NCBI GenBank assembly: GCA_019323665.1
Contig: JAHWHA010000054.1
Location: 1-27,119 of the forward strand
DNA length: 27,119 bases
Direction of reading: 5' to 3'
Source of the DNA: Candidatus Woesearchaeota archaeon
Lineage (GTDB): Archaea; Nanobdellota; Nanobdellia; Woesearchaeales; JAGVZT01
Numbering within the stretch: the stretch's first letter is position 1; each line of letters starts with the position of its first letter. The position numbers and the translations under genes were made by a program. A model generated the notes under the pieces. That model worked only from the letters and a program-made list of their open reading frames with translations, was not told the origin of the DNA and searched no databases. Positions 6,866-13,858 of the stretch are shown in pieces.

Positions 6866-7972
6866 TTATATTGTTGTTTGCTTCTCAAATTCTTTTGTGG
6901 CAATTACTTTAGTCCAGAGGTCTTTGGAAGATGACCTGATTCCAATCAGCCCTAAGCTCTCCAGCTTTTGAATCCTTTTTATAACAGTTGGCTGACTCAT
7001 ATCTAATTTTTTACGTATTGCATTTATTAATGCTTTTTGACTCTTAGCAGTGCCTTCAAAATCATTTTTCAAAATCATATATACTCCGTATAATTGCTCC
7101 CTCATTGTGTCATCTTCAACTTTTTCCTTCAATATTTTTTGCACATAATTTTCAGAGGCCAAGATTGATTCTGCAGTTTCAGATGAGATTATAGCCATCC
7201 CATTCCCCAAAGCATATCTACATATTTCACTACACCCCACCAAAATATTGCGTGGGATGCCAGCCCCATATCTCCAAATATGCTTTATCACTTGCTCATC
7301 CTTGAATGGCTGTGCTGGCAAATCATGATTAATCTTATGGGTGCTCAATCTACCCTGAATCATCTCTTTAGTCTCATCAACAGTGAATTTTGATAAGCTA
7401 CAATGCCTGAATTTGCCCAGAATCTCTGTATTTTCTTCCAGTTTAGACTTATGGCTATAATTCATAGCCATGAATACCGTGATGCCCAGACTGCCACAAT
7501 ACTCCAAAAAGGAAGCCAGTCTTGCAAAATATGATTTTTTAATCTGGTCAGGCATATCTATGAACATATACACTTTTGTCTTGCCCAGATAATCTTTTAA
7601 TTCATCAGTTGTCCAGTTGAGATTTTCCTGCATATCGGGGTTGCTAGCAAACAATGTTTTTATTATATCTTGGACCGTCCCATCCCCAATATTTTTAATA
7701 TATCTTGCCTCAACTGGCCAATTTTCAGAATCAAAATCAAGTGCAATAGAATAAAGCCAGAGCAAAGCAGTTGTCTTGCCAATGCCCTTATGGCCTAAAA
7801 TCAACTCAAAATCATGATATTTTTCTTCACTGGTTAAAGAATCAGTCAATGCAAATTTAAAACTGAGCAATTTTTCTGTCATGACAATAGGTATGCGTTT
7901 ACATTCATTGATTGAAAATGTATTTTTAATAATAAATGGATTACCACGCAGGTTCCAATCGTCCCAATTCAT
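6866..7972 (-). CDS. Orc1/Cdc6-like AAA+ ATPase, likely replication initiator, 368 aa
   Basis: Walker A is GHKGIGKTT (60-68). The Walker B position reads VYMFIDMPDQ (D139), with Met in place of the usual catalytic Glu. The C-terminal part (about 305-360) reads as a winged helix: SQKALINAIRKKLDMSQPTVIKRIQKLESLGLIG. The start MNWDDWNLRGNPF recalls the NPF start of Cdc6-type proteins. Position directly next to an AT-rich repeat-bearing gap and upstream of MCM suggests origin recognition and helicase loading. GAGGTGGTGAT precedes the ATG. A general AAA+/helix-turn-helix ATPase of another kind cannot be ruled out. Confidence 0.75.
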   Translation of the reverse strand: MNWDDWNLRGNPFIIKNTFSINECKRIPIVMTEKLLSFKFALTDSLTSEEKYHDFELILGHKGIGKTTALLWLYSIALDFDSENWPVEARYIKNIGDGTVQDIIKTLFASNPDMQENLNWTTDELKDYLGKTKVYMFIDMPDQIKKSYFARLASFLEYCGSLGITVFMAMNYSHKSKLEENTEILGKFRHCSLSKFTVDETKEMIQGRLSTHKINHDLPAQPFKDEQVIKHIWRYGAGIPRNILVGCSEICRYALGNGMAIISSETAESILASENYVQKILKEKVEDDTMREQLYGVYMILKNDFEGTAKSQKALINAIRKKLDMSQPTVIKRIQKLESLGLIGIRSSSKDLWTKVIATKEFEKQTTI

Positions 7973-8160
7973 ATCACCACCTCATTTTATGTTTCCCTTA
8001 AAAAATGCTTAGATTTAAAAAGATTTTGGTACTGTATAATAGATTACATATTATATTGAATTCAATAGATTTCAATAGTATTCTTTAGTATTCTATAGAT
8101 TTCAAAATTAAGATTTGGTTGATTTTAAGTCAACAAAAAATTATTTTTCGGAGGTCCAAA

Positions 8161-8217
8161 ATGGAAAACATGGGTTTCAAAATCCTTTGCAATCTATTAG
8201 AGTCTAATAGATTGTAA
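8161..8217 (+). CDS. Possible 18-aa leader peptide
   Basis: MENMGFKILCNLLESNRL, with a strong CGGAGGT Shine-Dalgarno site 5 nt before the ATG. Its last third is encoded by the 35-nt palindrome, so translation would have to pass through that potential hairpin. No gene follows in the same direction for about 440 nt. Could be chance. Confidence 0.25.
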   Translation: MENMGFKILCNLLESNRL

Positions 8218-8219
8218 AG
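8185..8219. repeat. 35-nt near-perfect palindrome in origin region
   Basis: Arms CTTTGCAATCTATTAGA and TCTAATAGATTGTAAAG around a central G; one mismatch in 17 pairs, with the inner 12 pairs perfect. It may be a dyad binding site for the initiator or a cruciform. Confidence 0.8.
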
Positions 8220-8375
8220 CAAAGTGAACCTGAAAAAACCCCAATAGTCTTCCGCAGAAACAAAAGTTCGTATAATAATAATCATATATAATAATATATG
8301 AAATAGATAGAGATAGTATATATATATTATAAATATATTATATATATTATATCATAAATGTACATATATATCATA

Positions 8376-8422
8376 CATAAACTATACTTATCATAAATAT
8401 CATAAACTATACTTATCATAAA
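8376..8422 (+). repeat. Two 22-nt direct repeats (iteron-like)
   Basis: Identical 22-nt units at 8376-8397 and 8401-8422, each beginning CATAAACTATACTTATC, spaced at a 25-nt period. Spacing of about 2.5 helical turns would place the units on opposite DNA faces. Suggests binding sites for the initiator. Confidence 0.75.
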
Positions 8423-8624
8423 CCTCGTTTCGAAAACCGTATACTAGTATAGAGTGGTGTGTCGGTTTTAAAAAGTAGTAACAAAGAATCTGTTTAACAA
8501 TTAAACTTTCTGTTTTATACCCCCCAATACTGCAAAATACATATTATAAACAATATAATCTTATATATATTTTTTATAATCAAGAATAAGGAAAGGATGA
8601 GAGAAAAGCCTTAAAATCACAAAC

Positions 8625-8632
8625 TTTATATA
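8625..8632 (+). promoter_or_regulatory. TATA box for the plus-strand gene, leaderless spacing
   Basis: TTTATATA preceded by an A-rich BRE-like AATCACAAAC. Its centre is about 27 nt before the ATG at 8656, so transcription should begin at or next to the start codon. No Shine-Dalgarno site precedes that ATG, which fits a leaderless mRNA. Confidence 0.7.
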
Positions 8633-8655
8633 CTTGCGAATCCTATTATAGGGTT

Positions 8656-8946
8656 ATGGCTATTGCAAAACAGCGTGTTCATCTTAAACCCAAGAGCAAG
8701 CGATACAAGCCAAGCACAAGAGCAAAAGGGTTTGACCAGATGCGGCCAAAGAGCCGAGGCAAGCCCAAGCAGATAGTTAAATCAAAAACAGATAAAGGAT
8801 ATACTCATTGGATTCAGGATGAGGCAGGCCGCTTTGAAGGCCGTGAGCGTGTGCCTCTATCCAAATCAGATAACACAAGAGTGAGGAACTCGCCAGACAA
8901 AAGAATATATGGCCGCTATTCAATCAAGAAGAAAAAGAAAAAGTGA
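8656..8946 (+). CDS. Very basic 96-aa protein, probably leaderless
   Basis: The only clear plus-strand gene. Extremely rich in Lys and Arg (KPKSKRYKPSTRAKG, SRGKPKQIVKSK, and a C-terminal run of Lys), with few hydrophobic residues, which suggests a largely disordered nucleic-acid-binding protein. It could compact DNA, act in virion packaging or regulate the neighbouring origin; none of this is shown. It ends directly against the stop of the converging minus-strand gene at 8947. No recognised family. Confidence 0.65.
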   Translation: MAIAKQRVHLKPKSKRYKPSTRAKGFDQMRPKSRGKPKQIVKSKTDKGYTHWIQDEAGRFEGRERVPLSKSDNTRVRNSPDKRIYGRYSIKKKKKK

Positions 8947-9525
8947 TTATTTCTGTCTTGCAGCTTGAATCTTCTTCCACAGCCTATCTGCTTCTGCCTG
9001 ATTAACATCCAGCTGGGTCTTTATATGAGCGGCACTCCTTGCCCAAGTGGCAGCTTCAGGATTGTCCATGAGGTTCTCATACTCTTGCCTCCTTTCTAAA
9101 AGCTTTTCTGCATAAGCTTTCCTGCTACCTATTTGTGCTTTCTGTTGCCTTGTTGCTTCTTCAGGAATTTCTATAGCAAGAGCTTGCTCGTAATCCCTTG
9201 TTCTTATTGAGGCTTCAATATCAGCAAGAGTTTCTGTAAATATTTCTCTTTCTTCCACTTCTGCTTCTTCTGCTTCTATCCTCTCGAGCCTTGTAAACCT
9301 GTCCCTGAACTTATTTGAGGGATATTTAGATGAATCCCACCACCTTTCATTAACAAACTTTTTGAGGTTTTCGGCTCTTGAAGTATCCTTGTCATCATCT
9401 GCTAGCCTTGCCTTTTCGCTCTCGTAAAGCATATCAACCAGTTCCCGAAGGTCGTCCTCTGTATTAACATCATCAATATATATGTGGTCAAGGATAAAAT
9501 CACCCATCTCTTCGTATTCACCCAT
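8947..9525 (-). CDS. Hypothetical acidic coiled-coil-like protein, 192 aa
   Basis: Rich in Glu, Asp, Arg and Ala with long helical stretches (RFTRLERIEAEEAEVEERE, ARQKAQ-type repeats near the C-terminus), probably mostly coiled coil. The N-terminus is acidic (MGEYEEMGDFILDHIYIDD). The ATG follows GGGGTGATGAAGA and overlaps the end of the primase gene by 8 nt, suggesting co-expression. No family recognised. Confidence 0.7.
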   Translation of the reverse strand: MGEYEEMGDFILDHIYIDDVNTEDDLRELVDMLYESEKARLADDDKDTSRAENLKKFVNERWWDSSKYPSNKFRDRFTRLERIEAEEAEVEEREIFTETLADIEASIRTRDYEQALAIEIPEEATRQQKAQIGSRKAYAEKLLERRQEYENLMDNPEAATWARSAAHIKTQLDVNQAEADRLWKKIQAARQK

Positions 9526-10645
9526 TCTTCATCACCCCTAGAACCATTCTGCCATGGCTGTTTTTATTTTCAATATATGTGTGGGAAAGGATAGAAACCA
9601 ATCTCTCATGACCTCTGCTGACATAGCTGTTAGTATCCTTGCCTTCAATCTTCTCTATATATTCCATATCCAAAGGAATTTGACCTCTGTAAGTGTTTTT
9701 GCAACGCAGGTATCTCAAAATCTTGGCCAGTCTCTTCCGTTGGAATGTCTTGAGCCCGATGCAATACCAGTCTTTCTCTGTCTCGAAGCAATACACATCT
9801 CCTAGCTTATATCTCTTTATGGCAGTGTTTAGCTTGGATTTGACATGCGAATAGGGCCAGTACTTGTCCCATCTCATCAGCAGTACGCTTCTATCCTTTG
9901 TGCCAACAACTGCACTGGAAAAGAAAGGGGGTTGGGAATTTCGGCCAGAGCACTCTCCAACCCCAATTTGTTTAGCCGGCGGGGGAAGTACCTCATCTAT
10001 GCCTCGGTGCAGTTCCCCCTCACCTTTAGTGAGGCATATCGCTGGCCTCTCCTTAGTTATGTAAGGAATATGTGCTAGGAGCTCCGTAATAGGCTCTAGA
10101 AGCAATTCTTTTGATATAATGGTACATCTGTAACCCGTTTTGGTGTTAACGCTCCCAGGGAGCCTAATTATCCTGTAAGGGTCTGAGGTAGTTATTTTAT
10201 CTACTCCTTCAATAACCTTGATTTGGTTTTGCCTGTGCTGCTTGATGAACCTAGCTCTCTTCTTGTGGTCTTTTGGGAGCTTTAATGGGTTCTCATATAC
10301 AAGCACAAAACCTTTAGAACCAGTAAACGCAATATACTTTAGCTTGTAATCCAGCCGATTGACAAGCTCTATAGCCTTCAATCTTGCAGTCTCCAAGCCT
10401 TCTAAACTGAAATCCTCATCAATATCAATCACAAAATCATGGCCCAGTATCACATCTGAAGGGCTAGGTTTGGAGACACTCTGCGGCTCAAGAAAACAGC
10501 TTGTAGAATAGTATATGTCAGTCTCATCAAGGTCAAAGGGTATCGCTTCGAACAGTTCCTGCTCATTCTTTACCTGCCTATCAATCGAAACCCATCGCCC
10601 CTTGTGATGCACTCTCCAATGTCGCCATGCGGGTCTAGTTATCAT
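9518..10645 (-). CDS. Archaeo-eukaryotic primase (PriS-like), 375 aa
   Basis: Makes primers for DNA synthesis. Motif I is FVIDIDED with the metal-binding Asp pair D74 and D76. Motif II is TGSKGFVLV (108-116), where the usual His of the S-G-x-K/R-G-F-H pattern is Val. Motif III region is SDPYRIIRLPGS (154-165) followed by TKTG, matching the RLPGSLHGKTG signature of PriS. No zinc knuckle is evident. The C-terminal 150 residues are unassigned; they may replace PriL. It abuts the OB-fold gene (TGA then ATG) and overlaps the next gene, forming an operon with them. Confidence 0.85.
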   Translation of the reverse strand: MITRPAWRHWRVHHKGRWVSIDRQVKNEQELFEAIPFDLDETDIYYSTSCFLEPQSVSKPSPSDVILGHDFVIDIDEDFSLEGLETARLKAIELVNRLDYKLKYIAFTGSKGFVLVYENPLKLPKDHKKRARFIKQHRQNQIKVIEGVDKITTSDPYRIIRLPGSVNTKTGYRCTIISKELLLEPITELLAHIPYITKERPAICLTKGEGELHRGIDEVLPPPAKQIGVGECSGRNSQPPFFSSAVVGTKDRSVLLMRWDKYWPYSHVKSKLNTAIKRYKLGDVYCFETEKDWYCIGLKTFQRKRLAKILRYLRCKNTYRGQIPLDMEYIEKIEGKDTNSYVSRGHERLVSILSHTYIENKNSHGRMVLGVMKNG

Positions 10646-10942
10646 TCATTTCTTCACTTTCTCGAGTTTGCCATACAGGCCGCTTGTCAAGTTGATGTTG
10701 CCCTTATACATGGAGCAAAATCCGTTCTTGACTTGCACAATGTCACCAACATTGAATTGGTCTCCTTGCTCTCTCCAGAGTGAGAGGTAGCCTTCGGTCT
10801 TCTCCTTGTCTCTGACCTTGCAGTCAACCACCTTGACTTCCTCACCATTACGGGTCTTGATAGTCCTAGGTTCAAACTTTTTGGTAATCAAGACCCTTAT
10901 ATCTACCCTCTTTTGTCCTTCCTTCAAATCCTTAAGATACAT
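10646..10942 (-). CDS. RPA-like single OB-fold ssDNA-binding protein, 98 aa
   Basis: Sequence pattern is that of one RPA-type OB fold: IRVLITKKFEPRTI, then a conserved-looking strand pair (VKVVDCKVRDKE, GYLSLWREQG), FNVGDIVQVKNGFCSMYKG and LTSGLYGKLEKV at the end. The W..EQ...GD.V.V.NG order is typical of archaeal RPA and viral SSBs. The ATG at 10942 is preferred to an upstream GTG because AGAAGGTG then serves as Shine-Dalgarno site. First gene after a good TATA box; primase is immediately downstream. Confidence 0.82.
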   Translation of the reverse strand: MYLKDLKEGQKRVDIRVLITKKFEPRTIKTRNGEEVKVVDCKVRDKEKTEGYLSLWREQGDQFNVGDIVQVKNGFCSMYKGNINLTSGLYGKLEKVKK

Positions 10943-10975
10943 GTTAGACACCTTCTAGCCTTAAAGTTTTATGGG

Positions 10976-10983
10976 TATTTAAA
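10976..10983 (-). promoter_or_regulatory. TATA box/BRE for the OB-fold-primase operon
   Basis: TTTAAATA preceded by GGAAAAG (BRE-like), overlapping the 3' end of the DUF5679 gene. A start about 25 nt downstream gives a leader of roughly 11 nt with a Shine-Dalgarno site. Confidence 0.6.
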
Positions 10984-11128
10984 CTTTTCCTATTCTGAAC
11001 ATCTTGGTGCCACAGACTTGGCACTTGCCAGTCATGGCATCTGCTCCGTTCTTCATCTTTTTTGGAACTGCTCCAACCATAGCTCTTTTCTGTTTGCACT
11101 TAACGCAGTACGCAACAACATTTTTCAT
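10979..11128 (-). CDS. DUF5679 zinc-ribbon protein, 49 aa
   Basis: Matches the DUF5679 pattern: AYCVKCKQKRAM, then KKMKNGADAMTGKCQVCGTKMFRIGK. Cys at residues 8, 11, 36 and 39 form the zinc site. The start is the ATG at 11128, sharing ATGA with the upstream stop, behind a repeated GGAGGAGGAGG Shine-Dalgarno run; a longer frame from 11176 is less likely. The family is small, frequent in archaea, actinobacteria and phages, and of unknown function. Confidence 0.85.
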   Translation of the reverse strand: MKNVVAYCVKCKQKRAMVGAVPKKMKNGADAMTGKCQVCGTKMFRIGKV

Positions 11129-11409
11129 TTTCTTCCTCCTCCTCCTTGTAGATGACCCACCTTTTTTCTCCTCCATTTTAGTTGGGCTTGTTTCATATTT
11201 TCCTTTTTAATCTGCCCATAGATATATTCCCAGTCTTTTTCATTCATTTTGAGTTCAAACACATCCTGCTCAACCCTAATTTCAATTAATACGCTGTCAG
11301 GTTGGAGGTGATTGACCCTGAACAAGAAGTTCTTGCCATGCAAATCTATCTGCACCGCATATATCCTCTTGGACACCCAGCCCTTTGTGAATATCTCATC
11401 ACCACTCAT
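11125..11409 (-). CDS. Hypothetical 94-aa protein
   Basis: Beta-rich N-terminal half (RIYAVQIDLHGKNFLFRVN, SVLIEIRVEQDVFEL) and a helical basic C-terminus ending GGGGRK. Flanked on both sides by ATGA overlaps, with GGGAGG upstream of its ATG. The glycine-coding tail is also the Shine-Dalgarno run of the DUF5679 gene. No family recognised. Confidence 0.7.
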   Translation of the reverse strand: MSGDEIFTKGWVSKRIYAVQIDLHGKNFLFRVNHLQPDSVLIEIRVEQDVFELKMNEKDWEYIYGQIKKENMKQAQLKWRRKKVGHLQGGGGRK

Positions 11410-11654
11410 ATTTCCTCCCAGTATACCTCTCTGTTACGGCCATGTATTGCCAAGATTATGATTGCAATCCCTAAAATTGCAAAATTAATCATCAGTGACG
11501 CACCATAACTCTTATCTGGCAATGAGGCTACTCCACTAAATATTTGAGTAACAACCACCAACCAGAATACAACTTCATATATATACAGCCCATCTTTAGC
11601 AGGCAATTTGGTGTATTTGACAACTTTCTTGAAACGCCTTTTCTTTTCCATCAT
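11406..11654 (-). CDS. Two-span small membrane protein, 82 aa
   Basis: A basic N-terminus (MMEKKRRFKKVVKYTK) is followed by two hydrophobic helices: YIYEVVFWLVVVTQIF and a second with LMINFAILGIAIIILAIHG, then a short charged tail. The ATG at 11654 has GGAGGT 4 nt upstream; a longer TTG-started frame to 11717 lacks a convincing site. Could be a virion membrane or host-membrane protein. The 78 nt between it and the upstream gene hold nothing else evident. Confidence 0.65.
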   Translation of the reverse strand: MMEKKRRFKKVVKYTKLPAKDGLYIYEVVFWLVVVTQIFSGVASLPDKSYGASLMINFAILGIAIIILAIHGRNREVYWEEI

Positions 11655-11732
11655 GTTTACCTCCATTATTTTGTTGAGCCGATGTTGGGATATATGCTCG
11701 GAAATAGGGTGATACAACCTAGCATGGCAACA

Positions 11733-11909
11733 TCAGCTTTTCAACTGCAATAATTTATATGAACAAACCACACAGAGCACAAAAGATATGCCCATCTTGA
11801 TTACATAAAAATACTTCGGATACTGGAGCGTGAACGCCAAGTCTATCAAGTTGAATACTGCGAACACTAGCCCAAGCACACAAATAAATTTTAGCAAATT
11901 TTTACTCAT
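11733..11909 (-). CDS. Two-span small membrane protein, 58 aa
   Basis: Hydrophobic segments LLKFICVLGLVFAVFNLIDL and YVIKMGISFVLCVVCSYKLL predict two membrane helices with a short loop. Starts 4 nt after the stop of the P-loop ATPase gene, without a clear Shine-Dalgarno site, so translation may be coupled. No family recognised. Confidence 0.6.
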   Translation of the reverse strand: MSKNLLKFICVLGLVFAVFNLIDLAFTLQYPKYFYVIKMGISFVLCVVCSYKLLQLKS

Positions 11910-11913
11910 TTTT

Positions 11914-12510
11914 TTAGGATTTTTGTAGCTTCTTTGTTTTCTTAGGTATCCAGTCCTTGCCAATCTTCATATCAGGGAATTTATATACTCCCTTGTCATC
12001 ATCAGATATCAGCATGAACTCTCCTTGGGAGAGATTGACGCTCCATTGCGTGACTTGTATGAAGCTATGCCTCTGGAGCAATCTCTTAGCCTTGGAGCCG
12101 TTCTTTAGTGCTCCGAGGTCACTTATCCTTGTATAAATATAAGTGTCTAGGAACCCGTCTGTTGCCTTTGTGATGAATTGTGTCAGCGGGGTTGTGAACA
12201 CAAGGGTGTTGTTGTTATGTATCATGGTTGACAAGAGCTCCAGGAAAGTGTCACTTGTCCTTTTTGAATAGAATTTTATGTGCCTCTGCAACTCGTCCAT
12301 AAACACTATGCTGTTTGTGATTAAAGAAAGCTCTTCCAAGCTGTATATCTGCTTGAAGCCTATATCCTGTCTGGGATAAGCATAGAATATTATATCTCTA
12401 TCCCCCCTGTATTCTTTGGCTAGCCAGAACAGGAGATTAGTCTTGCAAGTATGCCTGTCTCCAAGTATTGCTATATTGCAATTATTATCCAAAAGCTTTG
12501 TCACATCCAT
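11914..12510 (-). CDS. P-loop ATPase, Zot/packaging-ATPase-like, 198 aa
   Basis: The P-loop is NIAILGDRHTCKTNLLF: GDRHTCKT at 17-24 keeps Gly17, Lys23 and Thr24 but has Cys in place of the usual Gly before Lys. Walker B is NSIVFMDELQ. A later NNNTLVFTTPLTQFI segment resembles sensor strands of FtsK/HerA/Zot-type ATPases that drive genome packaging or extrusion in tailless and filamentous viruses. Small membrane proteins lie immediately downstream, which fits such a role. Length is short for HerA. ATG 12510 is chosen because GGAG lies 8 nt upstream. Packaging is an inference; a DNA-transport or AAA-type ATPase is the alternative. Confidence 0.65.
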   Translation of the reverse strand: MDVTKLLDNNCNIAILGDRHTCKTNLLFWLAKEYRGDRDIIFYAYPRQDIGFKQIYSLEELSLITNSIVFMDELQRHIKFYSKRTSDTFLELLSTMIHNNNTLVFTTPLTQFITKATDGFLDTYIYTRISDLGALKNGSKAKRLLQRHSFIQVTQWSVNLSQGEFMLISDDDKGVYKFPDMKIGKDWIPKKTKKLQKS

Positions 12511-12578
12511 TTTCATCACTCCTTGATGCATTCTAACATATTCAATAACAAGACACCGTTGACCTCACCCTCAGTTTC

Positions 12579-12587
12579 TTATATAAA
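12579..12587 (-). promoter_or_regulatory. TATA box, readable on both strands
   Basis: Minus strand reads CGTTTATATAAG, giving a start near 12557 and a leader of about 45 nt for the ATPase gene. The plus strand reads TTATATAAAC and would place a start near 12606, at the base of the adjacent hairpin. Confidence 0.5.
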
Positions 12588-12605
12588 CGAAAAATTTAAA
12601 TAAAA

Positions 12606-12667
12606 GCGTCACCCAACAACCCTTAGACCGAGTGGTCAGGTGACGCCACCTCGCCATGTCACTTTTT
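12606..12667. terminator. Structured hairpin with T-tracts on both sides
   Basis: GCGTCACC (12606-12613) pairs with GGTGACGC (12639-12646), enclosing a second hairpin GACC-GAGT-GGTC (12626-12637). On the minus strand it is followed by TTTTATTTAAATTTTTC, a good terminator for the 259-aa gene. On the plus strand, GTGAC (12640-12644) can instead pair with GTCAC (12658-12662) before T5. The 245-nt gap 12532-12776 holds this, the TATA box and no convincing gene. Confidence 0.6.
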
Positions 12668-12776
12668 ATTCTTTCATTTTTGTATTCCATGTAAGTTTCT
12701 TGTTCTTTAGTTCAATGATGTCATGCCGTCAGCCCAGCTTTTCAACTGCTTGAACCAAACTGCCTTTGGTTGAGTT

Positions 12777-13556
12777 TCATTTATACCAAAGCTGCCTGTC
12801 AATAAATTTCCAGCTTTTGCTGCTGTTATCACCAAAGAACGCCTTGATTGAGTCATTGAGTGAGAGCATTTCTCTGGCAAACTCTATCCATTTGGCATAT
12901 TGTTCGATACCAAGCATTGCTCCATCCTGATTATATGTAAGTGGTGTGCCGTTGCTGATTGCATTCTTTATCATCCCATCTACTATCATGTTGGCTTCAT
13001 CACTAATGCTATCAAACCAAGGGAATTTTTGTATTGTTCTCTTTGGCTTTTTGTGTTTGGCATAATCCACAGAAGCCATCCTTATAGCATCTCCCATAGA
13101 GTAACCAAGTTTCATATATTTAGCAATACCACCATCTCCTCTGCAAAACTTGTTCCATTCTGATTCTCGCCTTTGCCTCTGTCTTGCTGCCTTGGTGGGG
13201 ATAGTGGGGCGACCATCTCGCCCCTTTGTCGGATATATAACCCATCTGCTACCCTCTTTCGACAAAATCACATCATCCCGAGCTTTTAAGCTCCTAATCA
13301 AAGCGTTTCTGTTACCTCCGCTTAACCTTTGGACTTTCCGTAATTTGCCATACAAGGTTGGTCTTTTTATCTTGCTAGCTATGTCTGCTGCAAGTTGGTC
13401 ATATTTGCTATGCCTTTTTCTTTTCTTGCTCTTCTTCCGTGCATAAAACACAGGTTTGGGTGGTGATAACTTCTGGCCGTCAGAGAAAGCACCACTTTCA
13501 ATCAATTCTATAAGTTGCTCTTTCGTCAACTTTTTCAAATCTATCTGTACTTTCAT
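12777..13556 (-). CDS. Hypothetical basic protein, 259 aa
   Basis: Excellent AAGGAGGT Shine-Dalgarno site 6 nt before the ATG suggests strong translation. An N-terminal helix (KKLTKEQLIELIESG) precedes a very basic linker (YARKKSKKRKRHSK). Residues about 65-110 (YGKLRKVQRLSGGNRNALI, then LKARDDVILSKEGSRWVIYP) resemble a winged helix. The second half is mixed helical with aromatic residues. DNA binding is likely; the role could be regulatory or structural. No family recognised. Confidence 0.72.
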   Translation of the reverse strand: MKVQIDLKKLTKEQLIELIESGAFSDGQKLSPPKPVFYARKKSKKRKRHSKYDQLAADIASKIKRPTLYGKLRKVQRLSGGNRNALIRSLKARDDVILSKEGSRWVIYPTKGRDGRPTIPTKAARQRQRRESEWNKFCRGDGGIAKYMKLGYSMGDAIRMASVDYAKHKKPKRTIQKFPWFDSISDEANMIVDGMIKNAISNGTPLTYNQDGAMLGIEQYAKWIEFAREMLSLNDSIKAFFGDNSSKSWKFIDRQLWYK

Positions 13557-13608
13557 AGTCGTACCTCCTTCTAAATTTATTTTTCTCTATCCTCTTTTTT
13601 AGGCTTGG

Positions 13609-13803
13609 TTATTTTAGTAACTCGTCAGTCTTGTCACTGTCAATCTTAACCTGTTTCTCGACAAGCTCTCTGCATTTTCTCTGCAAGTCCTGCACAACTC
13701 CATCGACCTCTGAGTTGTTCTCTATCTCTGCAATCATGCCCACTTCATATGTGTTGTAATTGTAACTTTGCTTTGCCCGTATCTCAACTTCTTTTATTTT
13801 CAT
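13609..13803 (-). CDS. Small phage-type hypothetical protein, 64 aa
   Basis: MKIKEVEIRAKQSYNYNTYE followed by a strand (VGMIAEIE) and a helix ending in LQRKCRELVEKQ. Short proteins with a KEVEIR..QSYNYN.YEV start and a CRELV helix are, as I remember, frequent in phages and archaeal elements; no function is known to me. GGGGTTGAG precedes the ATG. A 52-nt gap separates it from the downstream 259-aa gene. Confidence 0.65.
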   Translation of the reverse strand: MKIKEVEIRAKQSYNYNTYEVGMIAEIENNSEVDGVVQDLQRKCRELVEKQVKIDSDKTDELLK

Positions 13804-13815
13804 TTCTCAACCCCA

Positions 13816-13855
13816 AGTTGATATTTTTTATTATCAGTTGATATTTTTTATTATC
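13816..13855. repeat. Tandem duplication of a 20-nt unit
   Basis: AGTTGATATTTTTTATTATC occurs twice head to tail. With the following AACC, GTTGATA and TATCAAC form an inverted pair, so a hairpin or a dyad operator is possible. It lies between the SprT-like gene and the start of the 64-aa gene. Confidence 0.7.
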
Positions 13856-13858
13856 AAC

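Larger units (their letters stand above)
7973..8655. other. AT-rich intergenic region, candidate replication origin
   Basis: A 683-nt span without a long gene, the most AT-rich of the window, lying between the initiator gene (leaving leftward) and a plus-strand gene (leaving rightward). It holds TTAGTATTC repeated in tandem near 8075, a 35-nt palindrome, long TA tracts (about 8260-8370) that would melt easily, two 22-nt direct repeats, a 12-nt palindrome TATACTAGTATA (8440-8451), an AAAACCG/CGGTTTT inverted pair (8433-8439 and 8463-8469) and a TATA box at the right end. Iterons, melting tract and adjacent initiator gene are the usual composition of an archaeal origin. Function is inferred. 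Confidence 0.6.

Noticed and set aside
12623..12650. GACCGAGTGGTC resembling the D-arm of a tRNA
   Set aside because: No 7-nt anticodon loop, T-arm or acceptor pairing follows; the segment is explained by the hairpin/terminator.
11734..12749. Shared 15-mer CAGCTTTTCAACTGC at 11734-11748 and 12735-12749
   Set aside because: One copy is the coding end of a membrane-protein gene and the other lies in a gap; no flanking similarity, so probably chance or a trace of old duplication that cannot be supported.
12680..12800. A +1-frame extension at the end of the 259-aa gene (ending SWADGMTSLN)
   Set aside because: About 30 codons without a start codon or slippery site; no motif.
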